Positions 53,931-63,300 of a stretch of DNA of 64,000 bases are shown here, one piece after another. The notes beneath the pieces were generated by a model. It was not told where the DNA came from. It saw only the letters and a list, made by a program, of their open reading frames with translations, and did not search any database. Within the stretch, counting starts at the first letter, position 1. Every line of letters starts with the position of its first letter. The DNA lies in contig DDFD01000037.1 of assembly GCA_002337005.1 (NCBI GenBank), forward strand, positions 1 through 64,000, in the 5' to 3' direction. This DNA is from Flavobacteriales bacterium UBA1937 (GTDB lineage: Bacteria; Bacteroidota; Bacteroidia; Flavobacteriales; Weeksellaceae). The position numbers were made by a program, and so were the translations under genes.

Positions 53931-55061
53931 ATGAAAGTCCATATCAGAAAACGCTCAAATTCAGCAGGAGACAAATATAATTTGGCATTGGAAGTTTATT
54001 CAGGATATTCCGTGAACGAAAACGGAAACTCAAAGCCAAAGAGAATTACGACTAAATTAGAATATTACCTCTATGCAAATCCTAAAACACCTCAGCAAAG
54101 AACCCATAACAGAGAGGTCGAGAAGAAGGTGGAAATTATCCGTGCTGAGAAGGAAAAGGAATATCTGAATAATAAATACGGCTTCAAATCTGAAACAAAA
54201 GCAAAAGCCAATTTTATTGATTACTTTGCCAAACTCACTGAGGAACGTATGGAGAGTATGGGAAACTATGGAAATTGGGATAGTGTATTAAAGCACTTGA
54301 AGAAATATTCTGGAGAAAACATCTCCTTTGACGATGTGGATGTTGCATATTGTGAAGGCTTTAAAAATTATTTACAAAAAACAGCGAAAACAAAATCTGG
54401 AAAACCACTTTCGGGAAATTCTATAAGTTCATATTATACAAAAATGAGGGCTGCTCTTAATCAGGCTGTTGATGATGGAATTATTTTAACAAATCCCTCG
54501 CATAAAGTTTCAACACCAAAGCCAGTTGAGAATGAACGAGAATTTTTGACTTTGGAAGAGGTTCAAGTATTATTCAAAACAGAATGCAGATATGATGTGT
54601 TGAAAAGAGCCTTTTTGTTTTCTTGCCTTACAGGGATGCGCTGGTCAGACATAAATAATTTGGAATGGAAGCAGGTTCAGAAAGAGGGCGAAAATTGGAA
54701 GATTAATTTTCATCAACAAAAAACAAAAGGTTTGCAGTATCATTACATTAATGAACAGGCAAGGGAATTAATGGGCAAAATGGAGGATGGAAATGAAAGA
54801 GTTTTCAAAGGACTTCGCTATTCGGCTTATATGAATACTGCATTAATGCAATGGATTTTGAAAGCGGGTATTACAAAACATATTACTTTTCATTGTGGGC
54901 GACACACCTACGCAACTTTGCAACTTACTTTAGGAACAGATTTGTTTACGGTTTCCAAACTTTTGGGGCATAGCGAAATTCGTACTACCCAGATTTATGC
55001 AAAAGTGATTGATAAGAAGAAAATTGAAGCGGTAAATACTATTCCTAAGTTTGATATATGA
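53931..55061 (+). CDS. Island tyrosine integrase
   Basis: 376 residues. N-terminal arm-type DNA-binding segment (KVHIRKRSNSAGDKYNLALEV), a SAM-like core-binding domain (~95-190), catalytic domain with R in SCLTGMRWSDI, K in HQQKTKGLQ, H-x-x-R in HCGRHTYAT, LLGHSEIRTT and Y in QIYAKV. It is of the Bacteroidota ICE/prophage type. It would insert the island at the adjacent mnmE 3' end. Its stop overlaps the next gene as ATGA. Confidence 0.92.
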   Translation: MKVHIRKRSNSAGDKYNLALEVYSGYSVNENGNSKPKRITTKLEYYLYANPKTPQQRTHNREVEKKVEIIRAEKEKEYLNNKYGFKSETKAKANFIDYFAKLTEERMESMGNYGNWDSVLKHLKKYSGENISFDDVDVAYCEGFKNYLQKTAKTKSGKPLSGNSISSYYTKMRAALNQAVDDGIILTNPSHKVSTPKPVENEREFLTLEEVQVLFKTECRYDVLKRAFLFSCLTGMRWSDINNLEWKQVQKEGENWKINFHQQKTKGLQYHYINEQARELMGKMEDGNERVFKGLRYSAYMNTALMQWILKAGITKHITFHCGRHTYATLQLTLGTDLFTVSKLLGHSEIRTTQIYAKVIDKKKIEAVNTIPKFDI

Positions 55062-55858
55062 AAAATAAGATTGAGGACAATCGCCAGAATGTAGACGACC
55101 TATCGATGGGGTTTGCTTTTGAAATAGGAAGCAGTGGCGTTTCAGATGATATATTATCAATGGGTTTTGCTTTTGATATTTCTAATAGTGGTGTTTTAGA
55201 TGATTTAAGAGAATTTATTGAAAAAGATAAAGCAAAGATTTTTGTAGATGCTGAAGAACAATTATTGAGAATCGGTAATTATATTAAAATTAGAACTGGT
55301 GCTGTTTTTAGAACTGAAGATTTTGTGGAATGGTTTTCTGGAAAAAGAAAATTGAAACAACAAGGAAAAAAATTGCCAAGAATTGAGGATGATGATTTAG
55401 TTGAATATGCAAAAATTTATATTGCAACGCTTGACGAAAAATTCTCAAAGGTGTCGGATGAAAAGAAAGAAGTTATAATAGGTTTTAACTGGCTCGGGAA
55501 TGAAAATGAATTACAAAATTTGTTTAACAAACTTGTGGAAGATGAATTTATTAAAATAATGGAATTTAATGATTTTAAGTTTATTTTTTCTGAACAAGAA
55601 GTTCAAAGCATAAAAAACAAAATTGTGTGGTTGAAAGTAGCTTTAAATAAACAAACCAATAAAAAATCGATTTCAGATTTGATTGATGTTTTAGTATCTA
55701 TGAAATACATTAATTACAAAAGTAGTATTGTCAAAATTTTGTCCTCTAGTTTTAAATCTGAAACTTCCGAATTAAAATTTAATCACGCTAATTTGGTGAA
55801 AAAGGATAGTTATTCTGAATTTAGGCTTGAATTAGAAAAAATCGTCAAAAACCTTTGA
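55058..55858 (+). CDS. Island protein of unknown function with an N-terminal tandem motif
   Basis: 266 residues, overlapping the integrase stop by 4 bases. The first ~50 residues repeat a motif twice: LSMGFAFEIGSSGVSDD and LSMGFAFDISNSGVLDD. The rest is charged and helical (EWFSGKRKLKQQGKKLPRIEDD, then KKSISDLIDVLVSMKYI). No family is recognised. Coupled translation with the integrase suggests a role in island integration or excision. Confidence 0.6.
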   Translation: MKNKIEDNRQNVDDLSMGFAFEIGSSGVSDDILSMGFAFDISNSGVLDDLREFIEKDKAKIFVDAEEQLLRIGNYIKIRTGAVFRTEDFVEWFSGKRKLKQQGKKLPRIEDDDLVEYAKIYIATLDEKFSKVSDEKKEVIIGFNWLGNENELQNLFNKLVEDEFIKIMEFNDFKFIFSEQEVQSIKNKIVWLKVALNKQTNKKSISDLIDVLVSMKYINYKSSIVKILSSSFKSETSELKFNHANLVKKDSYSEFRLELEKIVKNL

Positions 55859-55883
55859 TGGTATAATCCAACAATCTTATTGT

Positions 55884-55902
55884 TAAGGTATTCTAAGGTA
55901 TT
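55884..55902 (+). promoter_or_regulatory. Direct repeats upstream of the excisionase-like gene
   Basis: TAAGGTATT occurs twice with a 10-base period (55884-55892, 55894-55902), one DNA turn apart. TACTTTCG at 55931-55938 resembles a -7 box with one change. The repeats could bind the encoded HTH protein. Confidence 0.4.
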
Positions 55903-55963
55903 AGTTATTTTATTGCTTTCACAATCCTTATACTTTCGTAGCCATAATTGAAAATATAAAATT

Positions 55964-56269
55964 ATGGACTCGAATAATATTGAACAACGCCTTGAGAAAA
56001 TTGAGCAACTTCTTATGGCTCAATCCTTACAAAATAAAACGGTTCTTAACATAGATGAGGTAGCCCAATTTACGGGACTTTCAAAATTGTACCTCTACAA
56101 ACTTACTTCCAAAAACGAAATTCCACATTCCAAACCGAATGGGAAAAATGTATTTTTCAATAAATCTGAAATTGAAGAATGGCTGTTAAGAAACCGTCAA
56201 GCAACCAATGAAGAGTTAGAGGCAGAAGCCATCAATTATTCTGTCAATAGATTAAAGAGTTCCCTATAA
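55964..56269 (+). CDS. Excisionase-like helix-turn-helix protein
   Basis: 101 residues. A short N-terminal coiled coil (NIEQRLEKIEQLLMAQ), then a MerR/excisionase-type winged HTH: LNIDEVAQFTGLSKLYLYKLTSKNEIPHSKPNGKNVFF and FNKSEIEEWL. Such proteins direct excision or regulate transfer genes in Bacteroidota mobile elements. The Rep-like gene follows 23 bases downstream. Confidence 0.85.
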   Translation: MDSNNIEQRLEKIEQLLMAQSLQNKTVLNIDEVAQFTGLSKLYLYKLTSKNEIPHSKPNGKNVFFNKSEIEEWLLRNRQATNEELEAEAINYSVNRLKSSL

Positions 56270-56292
56270 CAAGTTAAATCTATTGACCCAAA

Positions 56293-57255
56293 ATGTCAAT
56301 CTCTATAGATACAATACACATACTACTTCCAAATCAAGAACTTCCTGCACTTTATTGTAGAAAGGGAACTGTTGATTTAAAAACAGGGGAATTGACATAC
56401 TCAGAAGGATATTTTGCTTGTATTAAAGTAAGGCAGTTTGGTGATTATCTTAAAATTGAATGTAGTCTACCAAAACTTTTGAAAAGAGAAAATTTTCATA
56501 TTCTTTCTTATACTGAAATTTTAGATGCTTTAAAAATGATAGAAACAGATTTGGGTATTTCAATTTCAGATGGTAATATTAATAGAATTGATATGGTTAT
56601 GCAAGGAGAAACAGCACATTCAGCAAAAAACTATTTCCGTTATTTGAGTCAATCTAAAAACTATAAGACTAGAATGATTGTGAATGAAACCTCACTTTAT
56701 TATAAAAATAAAATTTCAAGGGATATGTATTTTTATGATAAAATAGAAGAAATATTGAGTAGAAAGGAACGAATTCCTATTGAATTTAAGAATAAAAATA
56801 TTACGAGAATAGAAGCGAGATATAAAAAATATTTCCTTAAAAATCTTTTTGGACGAGATTTGAAAGTCATTGATTTATATAATCCAGATTTTTTTTTAAA
56901 ACTAGTAACCGTTTTCTTTGATGATTACAAGTCAATTCACAAAGAGAATAAACTTTTTTTGGATTTTTCCAAAATTGCTTCCAAAAGAAATTTACTTCTT
57001 CAACTTGCAAATGTTGGGATTCAATCATTAGGGGGAACTACAGAAGTTTTAGAAATGATGGAGGCTTCTCGCAGTCTAAATTCGGATTTAATTAGACCTG
57101 AATATTTTAGTCGGAGAAAAGCGGACATTAAGGAAATTTCTAATTCAACAGACTTTGTTAAATCTGAGGAATTAGCAGAAGAGTTGAATTCAATAGTTGA
57201 AAATGCTTATTTAAACACAATTAATGATTTAACTAACATAAAATCAATTCTTTAA
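56293..57255 (+). CDS. Rep-like protein (phage/plasmid replication, II/X type)
   Basis: 320 residues. The pattern GNINRIDMVMQGE, YFRYLSQSK, SLYYKNKISRDMYFYDKIEEI and ITRIEARYKKYFLKNLFG resembles the N-terminal region of filamentous-phage gene II/X-type replication proteins, with a conserved tyrosine-bearing YYKNK/FYDK segment. A clear HUH motif was not identified by eye. If correct, the island may replicate as a circle after excision. Confidence 0.5.
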   Translation: MSISIDTIHILLPNQELPALYCRKGTVDLKTGELTYSEGYFACIKVRQFGDYLKIECSLPKLLKRENFHILSYTEILDALKMIETDLGISISDGNINRIDMVMQGETAHSAKNYFRYLSQSKNYKTRMIVNETSLYYKNKISRDMYFYDKIEEILSRKERIPIEFKNKNITRIEARYKKYFLKNLFGRDLKVIDLYNPDFFLKLVTVFFDDYKSIHKENKLFLDFSKIASKRNLLLQLANVGIQSLGGTTEVLEMMEASRSLNSDLIRPEYFSRRKADIKEISNSTDFVKSEELAEELNSIVENAYLNTINDLTNIKSIL

Positions 57256-57264
57256 AACAATAAC

Positions 57265-57298
57265 AATTTTCGTATATGCGAAAATTTTCATATCTTTA
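57265..57298 (+). promoter_or_regulatory. Palindrome and -7-like element before the DUF488-like gene
   Basis: AATTTTCG (57265-57272) and CGAAAATT (57279-57286) form a perfect inverted repeat around six bases, followed by TATCTTTA (57291-57298), which ends four bases before the ATG. This looks like an operator with a near-leaderless start. Confidence 0.45.
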
Positions 57299-57302
57299 AG
57301 TA

Positions 57303-58040
57303 ATGAAAGTTACAGATTTACAGATAGTTACTGCAAATTTTGAGCAAATCAAAGACCTGAAAGAAGAGGGATTTATTTTAGTAAGTGTTGTAGGATTAGC
57401 AACAGTACCAAAACAGGAAGGTTTGGAAATGCTAAGGGGTTTCAGTACCTACCAAATGCGATACCATCTTAAGGCTAAAGATTATATTTCTTGTTATCTG
57501 CTATACACACAAAAATTAGAAAAGAAAGGATTTGAGAAAATTTTACAACAATTGCAGGAACTCTCTCAAAAATATAATTCCAGTAAGATTGCTTTGTTAG
57601 GCTCTGGAAAGTCTGGAGAGTTTTGTTTCAGATACATTGTTTCAGATTTTTTCCAGAATAATGAAATACCTGTATCAGAATACAAAGATGAGGTTAATAT
57701 GGAAGTACAAAGAAGTTTCTGGCAACACGACCCTTACAAAGAAGCAGGGCATCATAATTTATCAGATGACTTTGTTGGAAAGGTTTTAGAAGATTGTAAA
57801 TGGATTTTCGCATCTACAATGGCAGATAATCCACATCACTACACGTTGAGGAAAGATTTTGGTAATGAGGCATTATTTTTATCCATTGTGAAGCACATTC
57901 GCTACTTTGGAATCTTTGAAGAGTTTGGAGGAATGATGTTTAGATGCTTTTTTTGGAGAAACTTCAAATATTTTACTCATCCAACGGATTTACTTGATAT
58001 TAACACAGATTTAATCAATAAAGTCGCAATAAGTGTGTAA
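57303..58040 (+). CDS. Island protein with DUF488-like segment
   Basis: 245 residues. The segment KIALLGSGKSGEFCFRYIVSDFF (~100-122) recalls the GEFCHRH signature of DUF488 proteins. The C-terminal half (WIFASTMADNPHHYTLRKDF, then FFWRNFKYFTH) is a conserved-looking, aromatic-rich region that I do not recognise. The function is unknown. Confidence 0.5.
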   Translation: MKVTDLQIVTANFEQIKDLKEEGFILVSVVGLATVPKQEGLEMLRGFSTYQMRYHLKAKDYISCYLLYTQKLEKKGFEKILQQLQELSQKYNSSKIALLGSGKSGEFCFRYIVSDFFQNNEIPVSEYKDEVNMEVQRSFWQHDPYKEAGHHNLSDDFVGKVLEDCKWIFASTMADNPHHYTLRKDFGNEALFLSIVKHIRYFGIFEEFGGMMFRCFFWRNFKYFTHPTDLLDINTDLINKVAISV

Positions 58041-58122
58041 TTATTATTTGCTGATTTTCAGATTCTTATTACTCTATTAGCGACAAAATGAGACACACAT
58101 TACACGCACGCACGGATTGATT

Positions 58123-58395
58123 ATGAAAGTTTCTAGAATAACAAACCAGAATAATAAAAGAAAAATGATACAAGCAATGATAGATTCAGACTACAGTGTA
58201 TCACGAGCCTGTAAAATTGTTGGCATTTATCCTTCGACTCATTATCGTTGGTTAAAGAAGGATAAAAAATATGTAGCTGATTCCAAATTAGCTTTTGAGC
58301 GTGAAGAAAAAAGACATGACAGAATTTTTAAAAGATGGGAAGATAAATTCTATGCAGATTGGTTTAAAATGATAGAAGATATTAAAAGAAAATAA
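58123..58395 (+). CDS. Small helix-turn-helix protein
   Basis: 90 residues from the ATG at 58123 (a TTG start two codons earlier is less likely). Homeodomain-like HTH: NKRKMIQAMIDSDYSVSRACKIVGIYPSTHYRWLKKD, then a basic helix. It resembles the DNA-recognition part of terminase small subunits or resolvases. It lies 50 bases upstream of the serine recombinase and may assist it. Confidence 0.7.
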   Translation: MKVSRITNQNNKRKMIQAMIDSDYSVSRACKIVGIYPSTHYRWLKKDKKYVADSKLAFEREEKRHDRIFKRWEDKFYADWFKMIEDIKRK

Positions 58396-58445
58396 TCCGT
58401 TACAAGACTTAAAAGGACAATTAAATAAAAGAACAGTTAAAAAAT

Positions 58446-59126
58446 ATGGAGAGATTTGTTGCATATTACAGAGTTAGTTCAATTCAGCAAGGTGTATCTG
58501 GATTAGGAATTGATGCACAAAGAAGTGCGGTACTCAATTTTCTAAAAGGAGAACTTCCTATTGAAGAATTTACAGATATTGAAACAGGAACAAGAAAAGG
58601 TAATGACCGCATCGGACTTCAACAAGCATTACAATATTGTAGAGACCATAAGGCTAAATTAGTTATTGCCAAGATTGACCGATTGGCTAGAAGTGTTTCA
58701 TTTATTTCTAAACTAATGGAAAGTGAGGTAGAATTTATTGCCACGGATATGCCAACTGCTAATAAATTTACCATTCACATTTTTGCTGCTCTTGCTGAAC
58801 AAGAAGCCCTATTTATAAGTGAAAGAACAAAAGCTGCCTTAGAGGAAGCCAGAAAAAGAGGTGTGATATTAGGTTCTCCTAAAAACCTCACAGACGATGC
58901 ACGTCAAAAAGCCGTAGCCTCAACTGTACAGAAAGCTAAAGACAACGAAAATAACAAAAAGGCTTTGGCAATGATTACAGAATTAAAAAAAAGTGATTAC
59001 AGCTATCGCCAGATTGCAGGTATATTGAATGATGCAGGGTTTAAAACTAGTACTGGTAAAAATTTTTCTGGCTCTCAGGTTTTTACTTTGTATGATAGGT
59101 TTCTGCAAAATCAAATAGAGGCTTAA
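58446..59126 (+). CDS. Serine recombinase (resolvase/invertase type)
   Basis: 226 residues. N-terminal catalytic domain with YYRVSS (nucleophile S11), GLGIDAQRSAV, AKIDRLARSVSF (arginine residues) and ALAEQEALFISERTKAAL; the C-terminal HTH has YRQIAGILNDAGFKTSTGKNF. The short form is typical of resolvases or invertases rather than large serine integrases. It may resolve or invert part of the island. Confidence 0.9.
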   Translation: MERFVAYYRVSSIQQGVSGLGIDAQRSAVLNFLKGELPIEEFTDIETGTRKGNDRIGLQQALQYCRDHKAKLVIAKIDRLARSVSFISKLMESEVEFIATDMPTANKFTIHIFAALAEQEALFISERTKAALEEARKRGVILGSPKNLTDDARQKAVASTVQKAKDNENNKKALAMITELKKSDYSYRQIAGILNDAGFKTSTGKNFSGSQVFTLYDRFLQNQIEA

Positions 59127-59144
59127 AAACCCCACAAATTTTTA

Positions 59145-59294
59145 ATGATTAGGAAAAGTGTCAAAAAGGAAATGAAGTCTCTTTATTGTCTTAAAAACCA
59201 TCAAATTTTAGACGCAATACAATTGAATAAATTAATTAAAACATTGATTAATAAAGGGTTTTTTGCAGGTGCGAAAATTTTAAATAAGAAATAA
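59145..59294 (+). CDS. Possible small basic protein
   Basis: A 49-codon ATG frame starting MIRKSVKKEMKSLYC and ending AKILNKK, rich in lysine and leucine. It starts 18 bases after the recombinase stop. No family is recognised; the length and position make it plausible but unproven. Confidence 0.4.
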   Translation: MIRKSVKKEMKSLYCLKNHQILDAIQLNKLIKTLINKGFFAGAKILNKK

Positions 59295-59581
59295 TTACAT
59301 CAAATTTTGGGAAATCAAAATGATAATTTGTAATTTAGCGATTAGAAAATTTTAACGAAAAAATAAAGCGTTAGCTTTTATTCTGTAAACAGAAATCTGA
59401 CAGTTTCATTTTACCACAGAATAAACAGTTGATGCCCATGTCTTTGGCGTGGGCTATCTTGTTTGTGGTAAAGGGCTTTGTCAGAGCCTCTGTTTGCAAA
59501 TTGAGTTTAGTCCCACGCTTTTTCATTTACAAAATACAATTAACCAACTTCTCAGGGACTGGAAGTAAAAAAATTCAGTCT
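59295..59581 (+). other. Structured leader region
   Basis: A gene-poor region unlike the AT-rich surroundings, with hairpin-forming stretches: GCCCATG / CGTGGGC around 59437-59454 and TAAACAGAAATCTGACAG near 59386. The frame of the next gene runs open through it from 59429, but the protein start is judged to be 59582. It looks like a conserved RNA leader or an origin-type site rather than coding DNA. Confidence 0.45.
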
Positions 59582-60127
59582 ATGAAAGTTTTAAAATTTG
59601 TTTTCGGAGGTTTTTTCATTATAGCCTCATTAGGAATGTTCGCACAAAAGGAAGTTTTAACAGGGTTAATCTCTGTAATTTTAGGTGCAATTATTCTTCC
59701 TCCAGTTTCGGAAAAAATCAAAGAAAAGTTTAATCAGTGGAACAGCAGAGGAATAAGGTGTATAGCCTATGTTGTCTTACTTTCTTTAGTTGGCATGACT
59801 TCTAAAAAAAATAAATTTCCAGAACCAAACCCACAAGTTTCAAGTGATAAAGTTATTAAATCTGAAAATTCTAAAGTTCAAAATAATATAACTTCCGTTG
59901 CAGTTGAAGAGCCAGAAGACAATTCAGAGTTCTGGCAGAATTATAGCCCAGAAGTAAAAAAGAGAATACTTGAAATGATTAAAAATAAAGATTGTCAAGG
60001 TTTGCAGAATGAATTTAATATTGCAGACCAAAATAATGAATCACAAATGCGTAGAACAGGCAGAAATAATGCAGATTTACTTGATTTTATAGATAATGCA
60101 ATGGCGGATATGGATTGTTACAAATAA
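59582..60127 (+). CDS. Island membrane protein of unknown function
   Basis: 181 residues from the ATG at 59582. Hydrophobic segments lie near 3-20 (FVFGGFFIIASLGMF), 24-42 (LTGLISVILGAIILPPV) and 58-75 (IAYVVLLSLVGM), then a ~110-residue soluble C-terminus with WQNYSPEVKKRILEMI. The upstream-extended frame is rejected because it translates the structured leader. No family is recognised. Confidence 0.55.
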   Translation: MKVLKFVFGGFFIIASLGMFAQKEVLTGLISVILGAIILPPVSEKIKEKFNQWNSRGIRCIAYVVLLSLVGMTSKKNKFPEPNPQVSSDKVIKSENSKVQNNITSVAVEEPEDNSEFWQNYSPEVKKRILEMIKNKDCQGLQNEFNIADQNNESQMRRTGRNNADLLDFIDNAMADMDCYK

Positions 60128-60140
60128 TTCATTTTATTTT

Positions 60141-60190
60141 TTGAATTATGATACTTTAAAGTTACATTTGTATTTTATAAATGTAACTTT
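60141..60190 (+). promoter_or_regulatory. Promoter with overlapping 12-bp operator palindrome
   Basis: TTG (60141-60143), 19 bases, TACATTTG (60163-60170). A perfect inverted repeat, AAAGTTACATTT (60158-60169) / AAATGTAACTTT (60179-60190), covers the -7 box and predicted start. This is the arrangement of a self-repressing regulator, here the broken XRE gene just downstream. Confidence 0.7.
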
Positions 60191-60193
60191 TTT

Positions 60194-60394
60194 ATGAAAA
60201 ATAATATCGGAAAAATACTAAAAGAAGCACGGGAAGAATCCAATCTCACACAATAACAACTTGCTGAAGAAGTTAGTAAAAAACGCAGTTATATTTCACG
60301 AATTGAAAGTGAAGAAAACAATAATATAAAAATCAATACCCTTGTTGAAATTTTAGAAAAAGGATTTGGTAAAGTTTTAAAAATTGAATTTTAA
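60194..60394 (+). pseudogene. XRE-family regulator broken by a nonsense codon
   Basis: A 66-codon frame encoding a complete small XRE helix-turn-helix protein (KILKEAREESNLTQ, stop, QLAEEVSKKRSYISRIESE, ending KVLKIEF), interrupted by TAA at codon 21 (60254-60256). The position falls in the usual LTQEQLAE motif, so a single G to T change (GAA to TAA) explains it. The stop lies one base before the helicase start. It would normally control this restriction-like operon. A sequencing error is possible. Confidence 0.75.
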
Positions 60395-60395
60395 T

Positions 60396-63300
60396 ATGTC
60401 ATCAAAATTTTTCACTAACCATAACGATAACAGTCTAATAGATAAATTTATAGGGGTTTTTAAGCATCAAGACATACATAGTTTTGATGCACTTGTAGGT
60501 TACTTTCGTTCATCAGGATACTTTAAAGTTAGAAAATTATTGGATAATGTTCCTCAGATCAGGATTTTAGTAGGTATTAATGTTGATATTCTTACAAGAG
60601 ATGCTAAACTGAAAGGGCAACTTTATTTAGAAGATAGAGAAAGAACAAGAGATGAGTATATTAAATTTTTGAAAGAAGATATTGCAAACGCTGACTATAA
60701 TGAAGAAGTAGAGACTGGGATTTTACGGTTTATAGAAGACATTATTTCTAAAAAAGTTTTGATAAAAGCACACGGAAATAAAAAACTTCACGCCAAAATT
60801 TATATTTTCCGACCAGAACCATTTAACCAACACACTAACGGAAGTGTTATTACAGGTTCATCTAATTTGACGGATGCAGGATTAGGAACTAATGAAAACT
60901 CTAACTATGAATTTAATGTTCTTTTAAAAGATTATGAAGATGTAAAATTTGCAACAGATGAATTTGAAAAACTTTGGGACGAAGCAACAGATATTTTACC
61001 TGCAAATATTAATAAATTAAAAAAAGAAACCTATCTAAACCATTCCATAACTCCATACGAACTTTATATGAAAATGCTTATAGAGTATTTTGGAGATTCC
61101 GTGATTAGAGATAAAATGAGTGGTCGTGATATTCCAGCCAATTACACAAACCTTCAATATCAATCTGATGCAGTTGCAGAAGGATTTGCAAAATTGATGA
61201 AGCATAATGGCTTTATTCTGGCTGACGTTGTTGGTTTGGGAAAAACAGTTGTAGCAACTAGAATTATTAAGCGTTATATTGATAAGAATGGTTATAATAC
61301 AAAAGTATTAGTCGTTTATCCTAATGCTTTAGAAACAAACTGGAAAACTACAATAAAGGATTTTGGTATTAAATCGCACGTAGATTTTATTTCAAATGGA
61401 AGTTTGCATAAAATCATTAATGCAGACAATGTAAATTATTCTAATCCAGAGGAGTATGATTTAGTTGTTATTGATGAATCTCACAAATTTCGTTCAGATA
61501 CCTCAAATATGTATGGTTTACTTGAAATCATTTGTAAAACACCAAGAGCGAGAGTTGGGAATGATACTGACAGAAATAAAAAAGTAATGTTGATTTCTGC
61601 AACGCCATTAAACAACAAGCCAGAAGACATTGCAAATCAGATTTATTTATTTCAAAATTCTCGTAAATCTACTATTGAAGCGGTTCCAAATCTGCAAAGT
61701 TTTTTTGCACCCAAAATTGAAGCATATAAATCACTCTACAAAATTAAAGACCATTCAGAACTTGTAAAAAAAGTTAAAGATATATACGAACCTATCAGAG
61801 AACTTATTTTTCGTGAACTTGTTATTAGAAGAACAAGGGCAGATATTGAAAATATTAAAAGGTATAAGGATGATATTAAAGCACAAAATCTAAAATTTCC
61901 AAAAGTTTTTGGACCAAACAAAATTGAATATGTTTTTGATGACCAGTTAAATGAATTGTTTTACGAAACAGTAATGCAACTTACAACTGGACTGCATTAT
62001 TATCGTTATCGTGCAATTCAATATTTGAAACCAGAACACCAAGAACTGTATGACAATGCTAAAATGATTTCCGAATTGCTTTCTGCAATTATGAAAACTC
62101 AATTAGTTAAGCGTTTAGAGAGTAGTTTTTATGCTTTTAAACAAACATTAAATCGTTTTAGAATTTCAAACAAAAGAATGATTGAGATGTTTGAAAACGA
62201 CAAGGTCTTTATTGCTCCAGATATTGATGTAAATAAATATTTTGAAGAAGGTAAATTAGATGATTTGGAACAAAAAATAGAAGAACTCAATGAAAAGTCT
62301 CCAAACAATGCTATTTTTAAAGCAAAGGATTTTGATGAAAACTTCATTTATAATTTAAAAGAAGACCAAAAAATATTAGATTCATTGTGTGATAATTGGG
62401 ATAAAATAAACTACGACCCTAAACTAAAAAAATTCCTATCAGAGATAAAGAAATTGCTAAAATCAGATTTTAATCTTGAAAAAAAATTAGTTGTTTTTTC
62501 GGAATCAAAAGAAACTGTAAATTATTTGGCTGATGAATTACAGAAAAATAGTTACGATGATGTATTGGCAATCAGTTCTTTAAATCACAAACAAAGATTC
62601 CAAACCATTCGCAAAAACTTTGATGCCAATTATTTAGAATCACAAGAAAATGAATTTAATATTGTGATTACAACAGAAGTATTAGCAGAAGGTATTAACC
62701 TACACAGAAGTAATATTTTAATAAACTATGATATTCCTTGGAACTCTACTCGTCTTATGCAAAGAATAGGTCGTGTAAATAGAATTGGAACAAAAGCAGA
62801 TAAAATTTTTGTTTATAATTTTTTCCCTACTGCACAGTCTGACAACCAAATAAAACTTAATGACAAAGCAATTAAGAAGTTACAAGGATTTCATTCCGCT
62901 TTTGGAGAAGACAATAAAGTCTATTCTGATACAGAAGAATTGATACAAAATACATTAGGAGATTTAGAACCTAATGATGAATTAGACGAAAGATTACAGT
63001 ATTTAGAACAAATCCGAGAATTGTATAATAAAAATTACAAAGAATATCAGCGACTTAAATCTCTACCAATGAAAAGCAGAGTTGGTAGATTAGCAAAAAT
63101 TAAAGAAAATGAAGCAAAAGATATTATTGCTGGAAGTATAGAAAATTCTGTTTTGTGTTATTTGAGAAATAATATCAAAGAAGCATTTTATATTGCTAAT
63201 GAAAAGTATTGTATTGAAATTACATTCTTACAAGCCGTAAAATTATTTAAAGCAAATAAAAAAGAACAACCAGAAACCTTACTTCCGTTACAGTTTGAAG

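Noticed and set aside
59429..59581. Longer start for the island membrane protein
   Set aside because: The extra residues come from a structured leader; the signal-like hydrophobic start begins at 59582.
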